DNA from: Methylaequor sp045563055
GTDB taxonomy: Bacteria; Pseudomonadota; Alphaproteobacteria; Methylaequorales; Methylaequoraceae
Assembly: GCA_045563055.1 (NCBI GenBank)
Contig: JBJKUR010000011.1
Coordinates: 103,682-167,681 of the forward strand
Direction of reading: 5' to 3'
DNA: 64,000 nt
Shown: piece after piece, positions 35,411 through 43,333 of the stretch
Position numbering within the stretch: position 1 is the stretch's first letter
How the letters are laid out: every line of letters begins with the position of its first letter
Notes under the pieces: generated by a model
Told to the model about the DNA's origin: nothing
The model's database searches: none
Seen by the model: the letters and a program-made list of their open reading frames with translations, nothing else
Made by a program: the position numbers and the translations under genes

Positions 35411-35920
35411 TTACATTACTTGAGCTTGCCTAAAAAGGTAAGCCACCATATCTTGATCAATTTCTAATACAGTTTCATAAGTATCGCTACCAGTAGGATT
35501 GATTCTAACTGTCCTTGCTCCTCTAATTACACCAGAAACAATACCCCTGAATGTATCATTTTGTACCATTAGATCGATAACGGTTGTGTTACTGTCAACT
35601 TTTAAACCATGAATTTGTTCAGCTAATTCTCTCATTGCAGCCATCCTTGCGGCTCTTATTGCCATCAATCTTTTTTGTTCGACATTTTGTCCTGGTTGAG
35701 TAGATACAACAGCATAACCAGTTGCAGTGAGTGTTGGAAAATTAATTGATGCTCCGTCTAATAATTCTCTTGTTTTATTAAGTTGATTAGTTGGGGTGGA
35801 ATAATCATCAATTTTTTCATTAGATGCATTAGAAAATTGAGAATTATTAAATCCACTCATTAAATTTCCATTACATGATTGAAGAAAAATTGTTAAAACA
35901 ATAAATAGTAATTTTTTCAT
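35411..35920 (-). CDS. flgP: Flagellar outer-membrane ring lipoprotein FlgP
   Basis: 169 aa, LPP20-family lipoprotein. Signal peptide with lipobox LQSC (Cys16), then ATGYAVVSTQPGQNVEQKRL, AIRAARMAAMRELAEQIHG and GARTVRINPTGSDTYETVL, which match FlgP. In Vibrio and Campylobacter FlgP forms rings or basal disks at the outer membrane. First gene of the operon flgP-flgT-LysM-flgA-flgM-flgN-like-DUF2802, driven by a sigma-54 motif about 34 nt upstream. Confidence 0.85.
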   Translation of the reverse strand: MKKLLFIVLTIFLQSCNGNLMSGFNNSQFSNASNEKIDDYSTPTNQLNKTRELLDGASINFPTLTATGYAVVSTQPGQNVEQKRLMAIRAARMAAMRELAEQIHGLKVDSNTTVIDLMVQNDTFRGIVSGVIRGARTVRINPTGSDTYETVLEIDQDMVAYLFRQAQVM

Positions 35921-35953
35921 ATGTTAGTCCTCTATAAAAGTTTAGCTAACACT

Positions 35954-35969
35954 TGCATAAATTATGCCA
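35954..35969 (-). promoter_or_regulatory. Sigma-54 promoter for the flgP-flgT operon
   Basis: On the minus strand TGGCAT-AATTT-ATGCA keeps the essential GG-N10-GC of the -24/-12 promoter. Predicted start is about 23 nt before the flgP ATG. It is arranged back to back with the flhA promoter motif in the same 189-bp gap. Confidence 0.75.
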
Positions 35970-36007
35970 TATAGTTTTTTTAAACATCCATCGCTCCTTT
36001 CATTATA

Positions 36008-36023
36008 TGGCATATGTCTTGCA
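36008..36023 (+). promoter_or_regulatory. Sigma-54 promoter for the flhA-flhF-flhG-fliA operon
   Basis: TGGCAT-ATGTC-TTGCA matches the -24/-12 consensus with GG-N10-GC. Predicted start near 36034 gives a leader of about 76 nt to flhA. The 40 bp between this and the divergent motif (35969-36008) could hold shared activator contacts. Confidence 0.78.
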
Positions 36024-36109
36024 TCTATTTCTGTATGATTATAAAACTCAAAAATTCTAATGTTTCTGCGCTTTTTTCAAGTCAAAATTCTGACAGAGGT
36101 ATTTTATAA

Positions 36110-38251
36110 ATGGACTTAGTGCTAAAAACATTCCAAAAAGAAAACTTTCTAAGTTTTGCAAGAGCATTCAGCATTCCAATAGGAATAATGATTCTTATTG
36201 CAATGATGGTCATACCATTACAACCATGGATGTTAGATATTCTATTTACATCAAATTTATTAGTTTCTTTGTTAGTACTTATGGTTGCTTTGCAAACTTT
36301 TAGACCACTTGACTTTTCGAGTTTTCCAACGGTTTTATTGTTTGCAACTGTTTTAAGATTGGGACTAAATGTAGCATCCACTAGGGTTATATTGAAAGAT
36401 GGACATAATGGTACAGCTTCAGCAGGATCAATCATTGAAGCTTTTGGCGATTTTGTAATGGCAGGAAGCTATGCGGTAGGTTTATTTGTATTTGCAATAT
36501 TAGTTATCATAAATCTTATTGTAATAACTAAGGGTGCAGGAAGAGTCTCTGAAGTTGCAGCAAGATTCACATTAGATGCAATGCCTGGAAAACAAATGGC
36601 TATAGATGCAGACTTAAATGCTGGGATTATTACTAGCGATGAGGCAAAAATTAGAAGAAATGATATAGCCAAAGAAGGTGAGTTCTACGGTGCAATGGAT
36701 GGTGCTGCAAAATTTGTAAAAGGCGATGCAGTTGCAGGAATTCTGATATTAGTAATAAATATAATAGGCGGATTAATTATAGGTTCGGTTATGCATGACT
36801 TAACAATCAATGAATCTGCAGAGACATATATCCTACTAACGGTTGGTGATGGGCTCGTTGCTCAAATTCCTTCCCTTCTACTTGCAATGGCAACGGCAAC
36901 AATCGTAACAAGAATATCTTCAGATAACAATGACCTAGCTGGTCAAATATCAAAACAAATGGGACTTTCAAAAGCTTGGGCTCCAGTTTCTGGAGTTTTG
37001 CTTTTATTTGGTTTGGTACCTGGAATGCCTAATACATTGTTTTTGTTTGGATCTTTGATTTCTGGATTAGTTGCCTGGTTGACCTCTAAAAGTTCAACTC
37101 AAGAAGAATTTGATGAAAAAACAGAAACAACTGATGATGAGGAAAATATTGGTAAAATTGATATTGATGAGGTTTCTGATAATTCTTCCATTTCACTCGA
37201 TTTGGGTTATGGTTTAATTTCTCTTGTTGACTCAAATGATAAGAAAACCGCAGGACCACTTATTTCGAAAATCACCAGTATAAGAAAACAAGTTTCTAAA
37301 GATTTAGGGTTCATTATTCCTAATGTAAGAGTAAAGGATGACCTTTCTCTAGATGCTAATTCATACAAGATAAGAGTTGGTCATACAATTGTTGCTGAGG
37401 ATAAAATCTATGTAGATAGAAAACTCGCAATGCCAGGGGACGAAACCCAACTAAAAGTTCAGGGTATACAAGTTCAAGATCCATCTTTTGGGTTGGATGC
37501 ATATTGGATTGAGCAGCACTTAGTGGCAAAGGCTGAAGCTAATCACTACATGATAATTGAACCAGAAGCAGTTATAGCAACACATTTGAATCAAATTTTA
37601 TTAAGATATGCTGGAGAATTGATTAGTCAAGACGATGTTCAGTCTTTACTTGATAACTTGTCTAAAGCAAATCCACAGTTAGTTCAATCAATAGTTCCAA
37701 AGTTAGTACCTTTGCATTATCTTACAATCATTTTAAGGAATCTACTTGTTGAGAGAGTTCCTATTAATGACCTCAAAAAGATTTTAGAAGCTTTATCTAA
37801 TTTATCTGAAAAGAAATTGAGCCCAGATGAGTTGTCCGAGGCTGTAAGACCAGCCATTTCATCACTTTTAATTCAGAAAATATCAAATGTGAATGAAGCT
37901 TTAGATGTTATTACTTTTAACCCAGAGTTTGAGCAAATGTTAATATCAATTTCTAAAAAAAGTGGATCAGATGGATTGTTAATGGATCCATCACTTGCAA
38001 AACAAATGATAAAATCAATAATTGAAGTTGGAGAGAAATCTTCTCATGAAGGAAAATCCCTCGTAGTAGTTACCTCCCCAATTATAAGAAAGGATTTGTC
38101 AATACTTCTTCGTCAGCATGTAGAGGATATTGTTATTTTATCATTTACGGAACTTCCGGAGAATAAAAAAGTAAAAGTAATTGCCACTATAGGCGAACAA
38201 ATATCAACCAACAATAATAAGGAGACTCAAAATGAAAACACAACTATTTAA
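36110..38251 (+). CDS. flhA: Flagellar type III export gate protein FlhA
   Basis: The major membrane component of the flagellar export gate; its cytoplasmic ring binds substrates and chaperones. 713 aa, normal. About eight transmembrane helices occupy residues 1-320, with the FHIPEP-family core (RFTLDAMPGKQMAIDADLNA, GAMDGAAKFVKGDAVAGI). The cytoplasmic domain follows from about 350 (VRVKDDLSLDANSYKI, DPSFGLDAYWI, LRNLLVERVPINDLKKIL). It overlaps flhF by 20 nt. The order flhA-flhF-flhG-fliA is that of gammaproteobacterial polar flagella. Confidence 0.97.
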   Translation: MDLVLKTFQKENFLSFARAFSIPIGIMILIAMMVIPLQPWMLDILFTSNLLVSLLVLMVALQTFRPLDFSSFPTVLLFATVLRLGLNVASTRVILKDGHNGTASAGSIIEAFGDFVMAGSYAVGLFVFAILVIINLIVITKGAGRVSEVAARFTLDAMPGKQMAIDADLNAGIITSDEAKIRRNDIAKEGEFYGAMDGAAKFVKGDAVAGILILVINIIGGLIIGSVMHDLTINESAETYILLTVGDGLVAQIPSLLLAMATATIVTRISSDNNDLAGQISKQMGLSKAWAPVSGVLLLFGLVPGMPNTLFLFGSLISGLVAWLTSKSSTQEEFDEKTETTDDEENIGKIDIDEVSDNSSISLDLGYGLISLVDSNDKKTAGPLISKITSIRKQVSKDLGFIIPNVRVKDDLSLDANSYKIRVGHTIVAEDKIYVDRKLAMPGDETQLKVQGIQVQDPSFGLDAYWIEQHLVAKAEANHYMIIEPEAVIATHLNQILLRYAGELISQDDVQSLLDNLSKANPQLVQSIVPKLVPLHYLTIILRNLLVERVPINDLKKILEALSNLSEKKLSPDELSEAVRPAISSLLIQKISNVNEALDVITFNPEFEQMLISISKKSGSDGLLMDPSLAKQMIKSIIEVGEKSSHEGKSLVVVTSPIIRKDLSILLRQHVEDIVILSFTELPENKKVKVIATIGEQISTNNNKETQNENTTI

Positions 38252-39380
38252 GGCAAGAGATATGAAAACTGCCATGAACCTTGTCAATGATGAATTTGGC
38301 GAAAAGGCAATAATATTATCAACTAAAAAAAATAATGGTGTAGTTGAAGTTGAGGCCTCAGATAACGATGTTGTTATTGAGAGTCATAAAAAACAATTGG
38401 AAGAAAAAAGAAGTTTTTCAAATGTTTTTATGAAAGAAATTGAAGACAAGAACGATAAAATTAAAACAAATCGCATAAATAACATTTCATATCTTGGAAA
38501 AAATGATATTAAGAATCAGAAGAAAGATGATGGAAATTTAAAATTACTTCAAAATATTCAGAGGCAGCTGGACTCTTTAAGAAAAGAGATGAACAATATG
38601 ATTGTGACTGATGAATCCGGAATTTCTGATGAGCTCTCATACCAAACTCCCATAAAATTAAGACATGAAAAATTTCATCCAGAGATTGTGAATAAGCTTA
38701 GTCATTCTTTTATCGGGAAAAATTTGGAAGAGGGAAGGGTATGTTTTTTTCGACAACTTGCTAAAAAATTAGCTTCAAATGATTTTTCAAGGTTTCTAAA
38801 TTCTAAAAATATTTTTGTTTTTGGAAACTCTGGGTCTGGAAAGTCAACATTATCAGCTAAAATTGCGTCCTACTTATCAGATAAGAAAAGTTCAAAAAAT
38901 ATAAACTTTATAGATGTAACTAATTCGAGTACTGGGAATTCAGATATTTTAAGATCATTCAGTAGAGTTCTTGGATTTCCAATAAAGGATTATAACTTTA
39001 TAAACTTCACTAAAACGAGTGAAGATAATGCAATAAATATTTTTGATTTCTCTGGGGATCTAAATTTTGGAATTCAAAAAATCAAAGAGATAAAAAATTC
39101 ATTTCCGTCGTTTGATTTTTGTTCTATATTAGCTTTACCTAGTGGATCAAACTCCGAAATGATTGATGGATTGACTAAAAGAGTTTCAGAAATCAGACCG
39201 ATGTTTGCCATTACCAAGCTTGACGAATGTTGGGTTGGAGCAGAAGAGTTTTCATCACTTGCATTAAATAATGCAAGGATAGGTATTGTTACAGGAACCA
39301 AAGTGTTAATAGATTCAATAATAGAGGCTAACGAAAATTCATTGGCAAAATATATGAAGGAAAATTTAAAGAGTGTCTGA
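38232..39380 (+). CDS. flhF: Flagellar biosynthesis GTPase FlhF
   Basis: An SRP-family GTPase that sets position and number of polar flagella. 382 aa. The N-terminal domain starts MKTQLFKARDMKTAMNLV, a variable linker follows, then the NG domain with P-loop FGNSGSGKST (about residue 197), IDVTN, and TKLDECWVGAE (G4). The usual G3 DTAGR is replaced by NIFDFSGD, so GTP hydrolysis may be altered. A strong AAGGAG precedes the ATG inside flhA. It overlaps flhG by 8 nt. Confidence 0.9.
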   Translation: MKTQLFKARDMKTAMNLVNDEFGEKAIILSTKKNNGVVEVEASDNDVVIESHKKQLEEKRSFSNVFMKEIEDKNDKIKTNRINNISYLGKNDIKNQKKDDGNLKLLQNIQRQLDSLRKEMNNMIVTDESGISDELSYQTPIKLRHEKFHPEIVNKLSHSFIGKNLEEGRVCFFRQLAKKLASNDFSRFLNSKNIFVFGNSGSGKSTLSAKIASYLSDKKSSKNINFIDVTNSSTGNSDILRSFSRVLGFPIKDYNFINFTKTSEDNAINIFDFSGDLNFGIQKIKEIKNSFPSFDFCSILALPSGSNSEMIDGLTKRVSEIRPMFAITKLDECWVGAEEFSSLALNNARIGIVTGTKVLIDSIIEANENSLAKYMKENLKSV

Positions 39381-40170
39381 TTCAATTGCAATTACAAGTG
39401 GTAAAGGGGGAGTGGGGAAGACTACATTTGCTGTAAACCTCTCCATAGCTCAAAAAAAGCTAACTGACAAAGTATTTCTTTTGGATACAGATATGGGTAT
39501 GGCGAACTCACATGTACTTTTAGGAGTAAATCCAGAATTCACTATCGCCGATGTTATTTCAGGAAAGAAAAATATATCTGAAGTAATTGTTAGAAATAAA
39601 AATGGTATAAACTTGATCTCTGGAGGAACAGCATCAGACAATCTTTTGAATATGGAAAACTCTAAGAGATACTCGATGTTAAATGAAATAGATAATTATA
39701 TGAAAGAAAATGGAAACGTTCGATTGTTAGTCGATATTGCAGCGGGTGCAGAGGATAATGCATTGGTATTTTCTATGGCATGTGATCGAATTGTAGTTGT
39801 AATAATTGGAGAACCAACAAGTTTTGTTGATTCATATGCTTTGATAAAAGCTATATTTGCAAAGTCATCATTCAAAAATTACTGTATCGCTGTAAACCAA
39901 GTAGATAACGATGAGCATGGAAAAGAATTATTTGACAAGTTCCAATCAATTACCACTCAGTTTTTAGATGTAAATCTTCATTATGTCGGGTGTGTGAAAA
40001 ACTCTGGAAAGATTAGAAAATCAATAGTGGAAAGAACACCAATAATGTCTAGTGAACCTAAGTCAGAAATTTCTCAATCTTTTCTAAAAATCGCAAAAAA
40101 AATTAATGAAGCACCAACAAATGAATGGGGGGGATTAACTTTTCTTTCAAAAGTTAAAAAAAGAGCGTAA
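39373..40170 (+). CDS. flhG: MinD-like ATPase FlhG (FleN), flagellar number regulator
   Basis: A ParA/MinD ATPase that restrains FlhF and limits flagellar number. 265 aa, GTG start at 39373. Deviant Walker A TSGKGGVGKTTF at the very N-terminus, FLLDTDMGMANSHVLLG (switch I region), LLVDIAAGAEDN (Walker B/switch II) and VNQVDN complete the fold. It has no N-terminal extension of the kind that binds FlhF in Bacillus. Confidence 0.93.
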   Translation: MSDSIAITSGKGGVGKTTFAVNLSIAQKKLTDKVFLLDTDMGMANSHVLLGVNPEFTIADVISGKKNISEVIVRNKNGINLISGGTASDNLLNMENSKRYSMLNEIDNYMKENGNVRLLVDIAAGAEDNALVFSMACDRIVVVIIGEPTSFVDSYALIKAIFAKSSFKNYCIAVNQVDNDEHGKELFDKFQSITTQFLDVNLHYVGCVKNSGKIRKSIVERTPIMSSEPKSEISQSFLKIAKKINEAPTNEWGGLTFLSKVKKRA

Positions 40171-40180
40171 TCTAGTTAAC

Positions 40181-40882
40181 ATGAATAATTATTACTTGGA
40201 TAAATCTCAAACTTCAATTAATGATTTAATTCATAGACATTTAGATTTGGTTAAAAAAATTGCATGGCAACTCCATGGAAGAGTTCAAAACATGGTTGAA
40301 GTTGAGGATCTTATTCAACAGGGTATGGAGGGTTTAGTTCATGCTGCCCAAAAATATACACCTAAAGAAGGTGTAAATTTTTCACAATATGCTCAATTAA
40401 GAATCAGAGGTTCAATAATTGACTTCTTGAGAAAGAATTCGAATTTGTGCAGAACTACAATAAAAAAAAAACAAGAATTTGAAAAGTTTAGGAGCTCTCT
40501 TGAAAAAAAATTGAATAGACAGCCCACGGAAAAGGAACTCATTAATTTTATTGGTATAACTGAGGATGAATATTACTATTGGAAACAAGCATTTGAAGCT
40601 AATGTGGTTCAAAGTCTTGATACTGCTTACAATGAATATTCTATACTTTTTGCCTCTCAAGGAGAAAATCCAGAAACTAGTTTGCAAAGTAAGGAGCTTA
40701 AAAATCAAATTAAAGATGCTTTAAAAGTTTTGAATCCCAAAGAAGCATTAGTTGCACAGTTATACTATGTAGAGGAATTAAATATTTACGAGATTGCAGA
40801 TGTCTTGGAGATAAGTTCAGGTCGAGTGTCACAAATTAAAAAATCAATAGTAGAGAAACTTAGAAATGAAATTGATCCATAA
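40181..40882 (+). CDS. fliA: Flagellar sigma-28 factor FliA
   Basis: Directs RNA polymerase to late flagellar genes (flagellin, motor, chemotaxis). 233 aa. Region 2 (LVKKIAWQLHGRVQNMVEVE then DLIQQGMEGLVHAA), FSQYAQLRIRGSIIDFLR, region 3 and region 4 (NIYEIADVLEISSGRVSQIK) are all visible. FlgM, its inhibitor, is encoded at 32750-33064. Sigma-28 is absent from many well-studied Alphaproteobacteria, so its presence with FlgM is informative. Confidence 0.95.
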   Translation: MNNYYLDKSQTSINDLIHRHLDLVKKIAWQLHGRVQNMVEVEDLIQQGMEGLVHAAQKYTPKEGVNFSQYAQLRIRGSIIDFLRKNSNLCRTTIKKKQEFEKFRSSLEKKLNRQPTEKELINFIGITEDEYYYWKQAFEANVVQSLDTAYNEYSILFASQGENPETSLQSKELKNQIKDALKVLNPKEALVAQLYYVEELNIYEIADVLEISSGRVSQIKKSIVEKLRNEIDP

Positions 40883-41282
40883 TAAAAAAAATACTTGGAA
40901 ACAAATTAATAAAATTGTTTTAAGGGTCGATAATATAGATTTGGTTAGGGATGACAGATTAAGCGTTGTTTTTGATTGTGGTTTTGAAAATATATCCAAA
41001 GGAAGGTGTAAATTTGTTATACATCAGAAAACCAAAAAAGTATCAAAAGAACTTTTTGTTCACTCAGACAAAGCTCTCATGGAAGTGAAAATTAATTATG
41101 ATAGCCAAGAGCTAGAGAAAGTTTTGAATTACTTGTCATTTAAGAAAAGCTCCACAAAAAAAGTTAATATTACTCTTATTATTTCTGATAGTTTGATGAT
41201 CAATGATAAAGGAGATCTTTATGTCCAAGATAAAAAGAAGATCAATATTGAATCTGTATGTTGGAATATTCCAATATTATAA
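40866..41282 (+). CDS. Unknown protein following fliA
   Basis: 138 aa, overlapping fliA by 17 nt, hence in the flhA operon. No signal peptide or membrane segment. The composition is beta-rich (NKIVLRVDNIDLVRDDRLSV, RCKFVIHQKTKKVSKELF, VNITLIISDSLMIND). I recognise no family. In gammaproteobacteria the next genes would be cheY-cheZ; this is neither. Confidence 0.55.
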   Translation: MKLIHNKKNTWKQINKIVLRVDNIDLVRDDRLSVVFDCGFENISKGRCKFVIHQKTKKVSKELFVHSDKALMEVKINYDSQELEKVLNYLSFKKSSTKKVNITLIISDSLMINDKGDLYVQDKKKINIESVCWNIPIL

Positions 41283-41283
41283 T

Positions 41284-42081
41284 CTATCGTTGTGAAAGCT
41301 TTTTAGTTACATCAATTTCTGATTGAAGAAGTTTTGAGCATCCATTGAAAGCTCTTTGCGTTCTCATCATAAGGACTATTTCATCAGTAATATCTGTATT
41401 TGATTTTTCTAAGAACCCAGCTTGAATTTTTCCTATAGTTCTTTCTTTTGGTAACCCAAATGTAGGAACACCACTTTCCTGAGTTTCCTGAAACCTAGCA
41501 TTTCCAATGTTTTTAAGTCCATGTTCATTAACAAAGTCCGCAAGCTCTATTTGACCTACAACTTCAACATTATCAAGTCCATATGTGGCTAAAATTTCCC
41601 CTTCGCTATTAACAGAGATTTCTGATAAAAGAGTTTCTCCACCTTCTAATGCCTTGAGAAAAGGAATATTTATAGCGTTTCGACCAATACCTAGTAAAGG
41701 CAATCCATCTGTATTTACAAGATTTCCTTCTCTATCCAGCTGAAAAGAACCGTCTCTTGTAAAAGATGGTCTATCGGTTGCTGTTGCTAATCTTCCCAAC
41801 GGTTGCCCCAAAGTAAAAAAACCTTCACCCATGATTGCAAGATCTAAACTACCATTTGTTGCTTGTAGTGATCCTTGTGAAAAACTTTGTCTAGGCTTAA
41901 TTGTTTTTACACCCATGCCTCTAGCAGTTTCGGTGGAATTATTATGTTGCGAATGGTATAAGTCTTCAAATTGAGCCTCACTCTTTTTAAACCCATTTGT
42001 TCCTGCATTAGCAATATTATTTGAAATAACTGCTAAATCTCTATTCGCAGCATCTAGTCCTGTTCTAATTATTGAAAACAT
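41284..42081 (-). CDS. Additional FlgE/FlgF/FlgG-family rod or hook protein
   Basis: 265 aa. N-terminal NNIANAGTNGFKKSEAQFED and C-terminal EKSNTDITDEIVLMMRTQR then AFNGCSKLLQSEID define the flagellar rod/hook family. The tail is closer to FlgE (SN-x-DIT-x-E) than to typical FlgG (NVNVVEE), yet the length is that of FlgF/FlgG. flgE and flgF both exist at 24-29 kb, and flgG is otherwise missing from the window, so this may fill the FlgG role or be a paralogue. The sigma-54 motif 12 nt upstream implies an essentially leaderless mRNA. Confidence 0.75.
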   Translation of the reverse strand: MFSIIRTGLDAANRDLAVISNNIANAGTNGFKKSEAQFEDLYHSQHNNSTETARGMGVKTIKPRQSFSQGSLQATNGSLDLAIMGEGFFTLGQPLGRLATATDRPSFTRDGSFQLDREGNLVNTDGLPLLGIGRNAINIPFLKALEGGETLLSEISVNSEGEILATYGLDNVEVVGQIELADFVNEHGLKNIGNARFQETQESGVPTFGLPKERTIGKIQAGFLEKSNTDITDEIVLMMRTQRAFNGCSKLLQSEIDVTKKLSQR

Positions 42082-42092
42082 GAATAATTCAC

Positions 42093-42108
42093 AGCAAATA
42101 CTATGCCA
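42093..42108 (-). promoter_or_regulatory. Sigma-54 promoter for the FlgE/F/G-like gene at 41284-42081
   Basis: Minus-strand TGGCAT-AGTAT-TTGCT keeps GG-N10-GC. The predicted start lies only about 1 nt before the ATG and no Shine-Dalgarno is visible, so translation would be leaderless. Confidence 0.7.
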
Positions 42109-42114
42109 TTTTTC

Positions 42115-42143
42115 TTGTCCCTTTCACTTTTTAATTGTATATT
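42115..42143 (+). promoter_or_regulatory. Sigma-70-type promoter of tRNA-Val
   Basis: TTGTCC (42115-42120), a 17-nt spacer and TATATT (42138-42143), ending 9 nt before the tRNA 5' end. It lies 7 nt from the divergent sigma-54 element, so polymerases at the two sites would compete for space. Confidence 0.6.
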
Positions 42144-42152
42144 CGACATTTC

Positions 42153-42228
42153 GGGCGGATAGCTCAGCTGGGAGAGCAATTGCTCGACACGCAATAGGTC
42201 GCAGGTTCGATCCCTGTTCCGCCCACCA
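42153..42228 (+). tRNA. tRNA-Val (anticodon GAC)
   Basis: Acceptor GGGCGGA pairs with TCCGCCC, followed by discriminator A and encoded CCA (42226-42228). D-arm TAGCTCAGCTGGGAGAGC; anticodon stem ATTGC/GCAAT with loop TCGACAC, anticodon GAC at 42186-42188; T-loop TTCGATC. It reads GUC/GUU codons. The TRAP-transporter gene begins 11 nt downstream. Confidence 0.95.
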
Positions 42229-42238
42229 AATAGGTATT

Positions 42239-43333
42239 ATGAATAGAAGAAAATTTTTTAAAAAGACAATCCAAAATTCACTCCTTGGTAGTGCTATGGT
42301 ATCAAGTCTTGCCTTTCCAAATATAGTTTCATCCAAGAAAAAATATACCTGGGTTGCGGTATCAGCTTTCGATAAAGCCGGAATTCTAGGACGAGCTTTT
42401 ACAAAACTGTGTGAAGACATAACAAGGATTTCTGATGGTGAATTAAATATAAAGCTTTTTCATGCTAATGAGCTGGTCGGAGCTTTTGAGTCATTTGATG
42501 TGGTTCAAAGTGGTACATGTCAAATGGGTTTTGGTTCACCGTATTATTGGGCAGGTAAATCTCCTGCAATTTCATTCCTTTCAGGCATTCCTTTTGGTTT
42601 CAACCAACAAGAGATGGCAGCTTGGTTTTATAATGGTGACGGAATGAGCCTGGCCAATGAAGTATATAATAGTATGAATCTTCAATTTTTTCCTGCTGGA
42701 AATACTGGTAATCAAATGGGTGGATGGTTTAACAAATCAATTCAAAATGTTAATGATTTTAAAGGGTTGAAATTTAGAATGCCTGGTTTAGGTGGAGAAG
42801 TGCTTAAGAGTTATGGAACTAATGTAGTTTTACTCCCAGGACCTGATGTTGTTCCTGCAATTACATCAGGAACAATTGATGGAACGGAGTGGATAGGTCC
42901 GGCAGCTGATCTGGGAAAAGGTCTTCATAAAGTTTGTGACTTTTATTATTATCCTGGTTGGCATGAACCTGGAACTTGTTTGGAAGCGTTTATTAATTTG
43001 AAAGAGTGGAATAAGCTCAGTAAAAGTTTGCAAAGACTTGTTGAAGCATGTTGTGTAAAGTCAAATTCCATGATTTCTTCTGAATTTTTTGCGCGAAACT
43101 GTTTTGCAGTCAAAAAGTTAAAAGATGAGTATAATGTATCTTTTATGAGATATAATGACATGGTTTTAAAGCTTCTTAAAAGAAGATCTGACGAAGTAGT
43201 TTCAGAAATTGCATCTAAAGACAGTTTGTCAAAAAAAATATTAGATAACATTTTATCTTTCAGAGAACTTGCAATTTTTTGGTCACATTACTCAGAAGCT
43301 GATTACTTGAATGCTAGAATTTTGGATGATTAG
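42239..43333 (+). CDS. dctP: TRAP transporter solute-binding protein (DctP family)
   Basis: A periplasmic binding protein of 364 aa. The N-terminus has a twin-arginine signal (NRRKFFKKT, then a hydrophobic LLGSAMVSSLAFP). Family motifs include LFHANELVGAFESFDVVQSG, GGWFNKSIQNVNDFKGLKFR and IDGTEWIGPAADLGKGLHK, typical of the subgroup binding 2-oxo acids or related carboxylates; the ligand is not certain. I reject the longer reading from 42080, since it translates through tRNA-Val. Its membrane partners are encoded convergently on the other strand, an unusual layout. Overlaps dctM by 4 nt. Confidence 0.92.
   Translation: MNRRKFFKKTIQNSLLGSAMVSSLAFPNIVSSKKKYTWVAVSAFDKAGILGRAFTKLCEDITRISDGELNIKLFHANELVGAFESFDVVQSGTCQMGFGSPYYWAGKSPAISFLSGIPFGFNQQEMAAWFYNGDGMSLANEVYNSMNLQFFPAGNTGNQMGGWFNKSIQNVNDFKGLKFRMPGLGGEVLKSYGTNVVLLPGPDVVPAITSGTIDGTEWIGPAADLGKGLHKVCDFYYYPGWHEPGTCLEAFINLKEWNKLSKSLQRLVEACCVKSNSMISSEFFARNCFAVKKLKDEYNVSFMRYNDMVLKLLKRRSDEVVSEIASKDSLSKKILDNILSFRELAIFWSHYSEADYLNARILDD

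Noticed and set aside
41284..42081. Firm call as FlgG
   Set aside because: The C-terminus is FlgE-like rather than the usual FlgG NV-x-VEE form, so only the family is given.
42080..42238. N-terminal extension of dctP
   Set aside because: It would translate through the tRNA-Val gene and the promoter; the Tat signal at 42239 marks the true start.
42124..42420. Minus-strand 98-aa reading frame over tRNA-Val and the dctP start
   Set aside because: Antisense-tRNA artefact (GSNLRPIACRA type) lying over a tRNA and a Tat signal-bearing gene.
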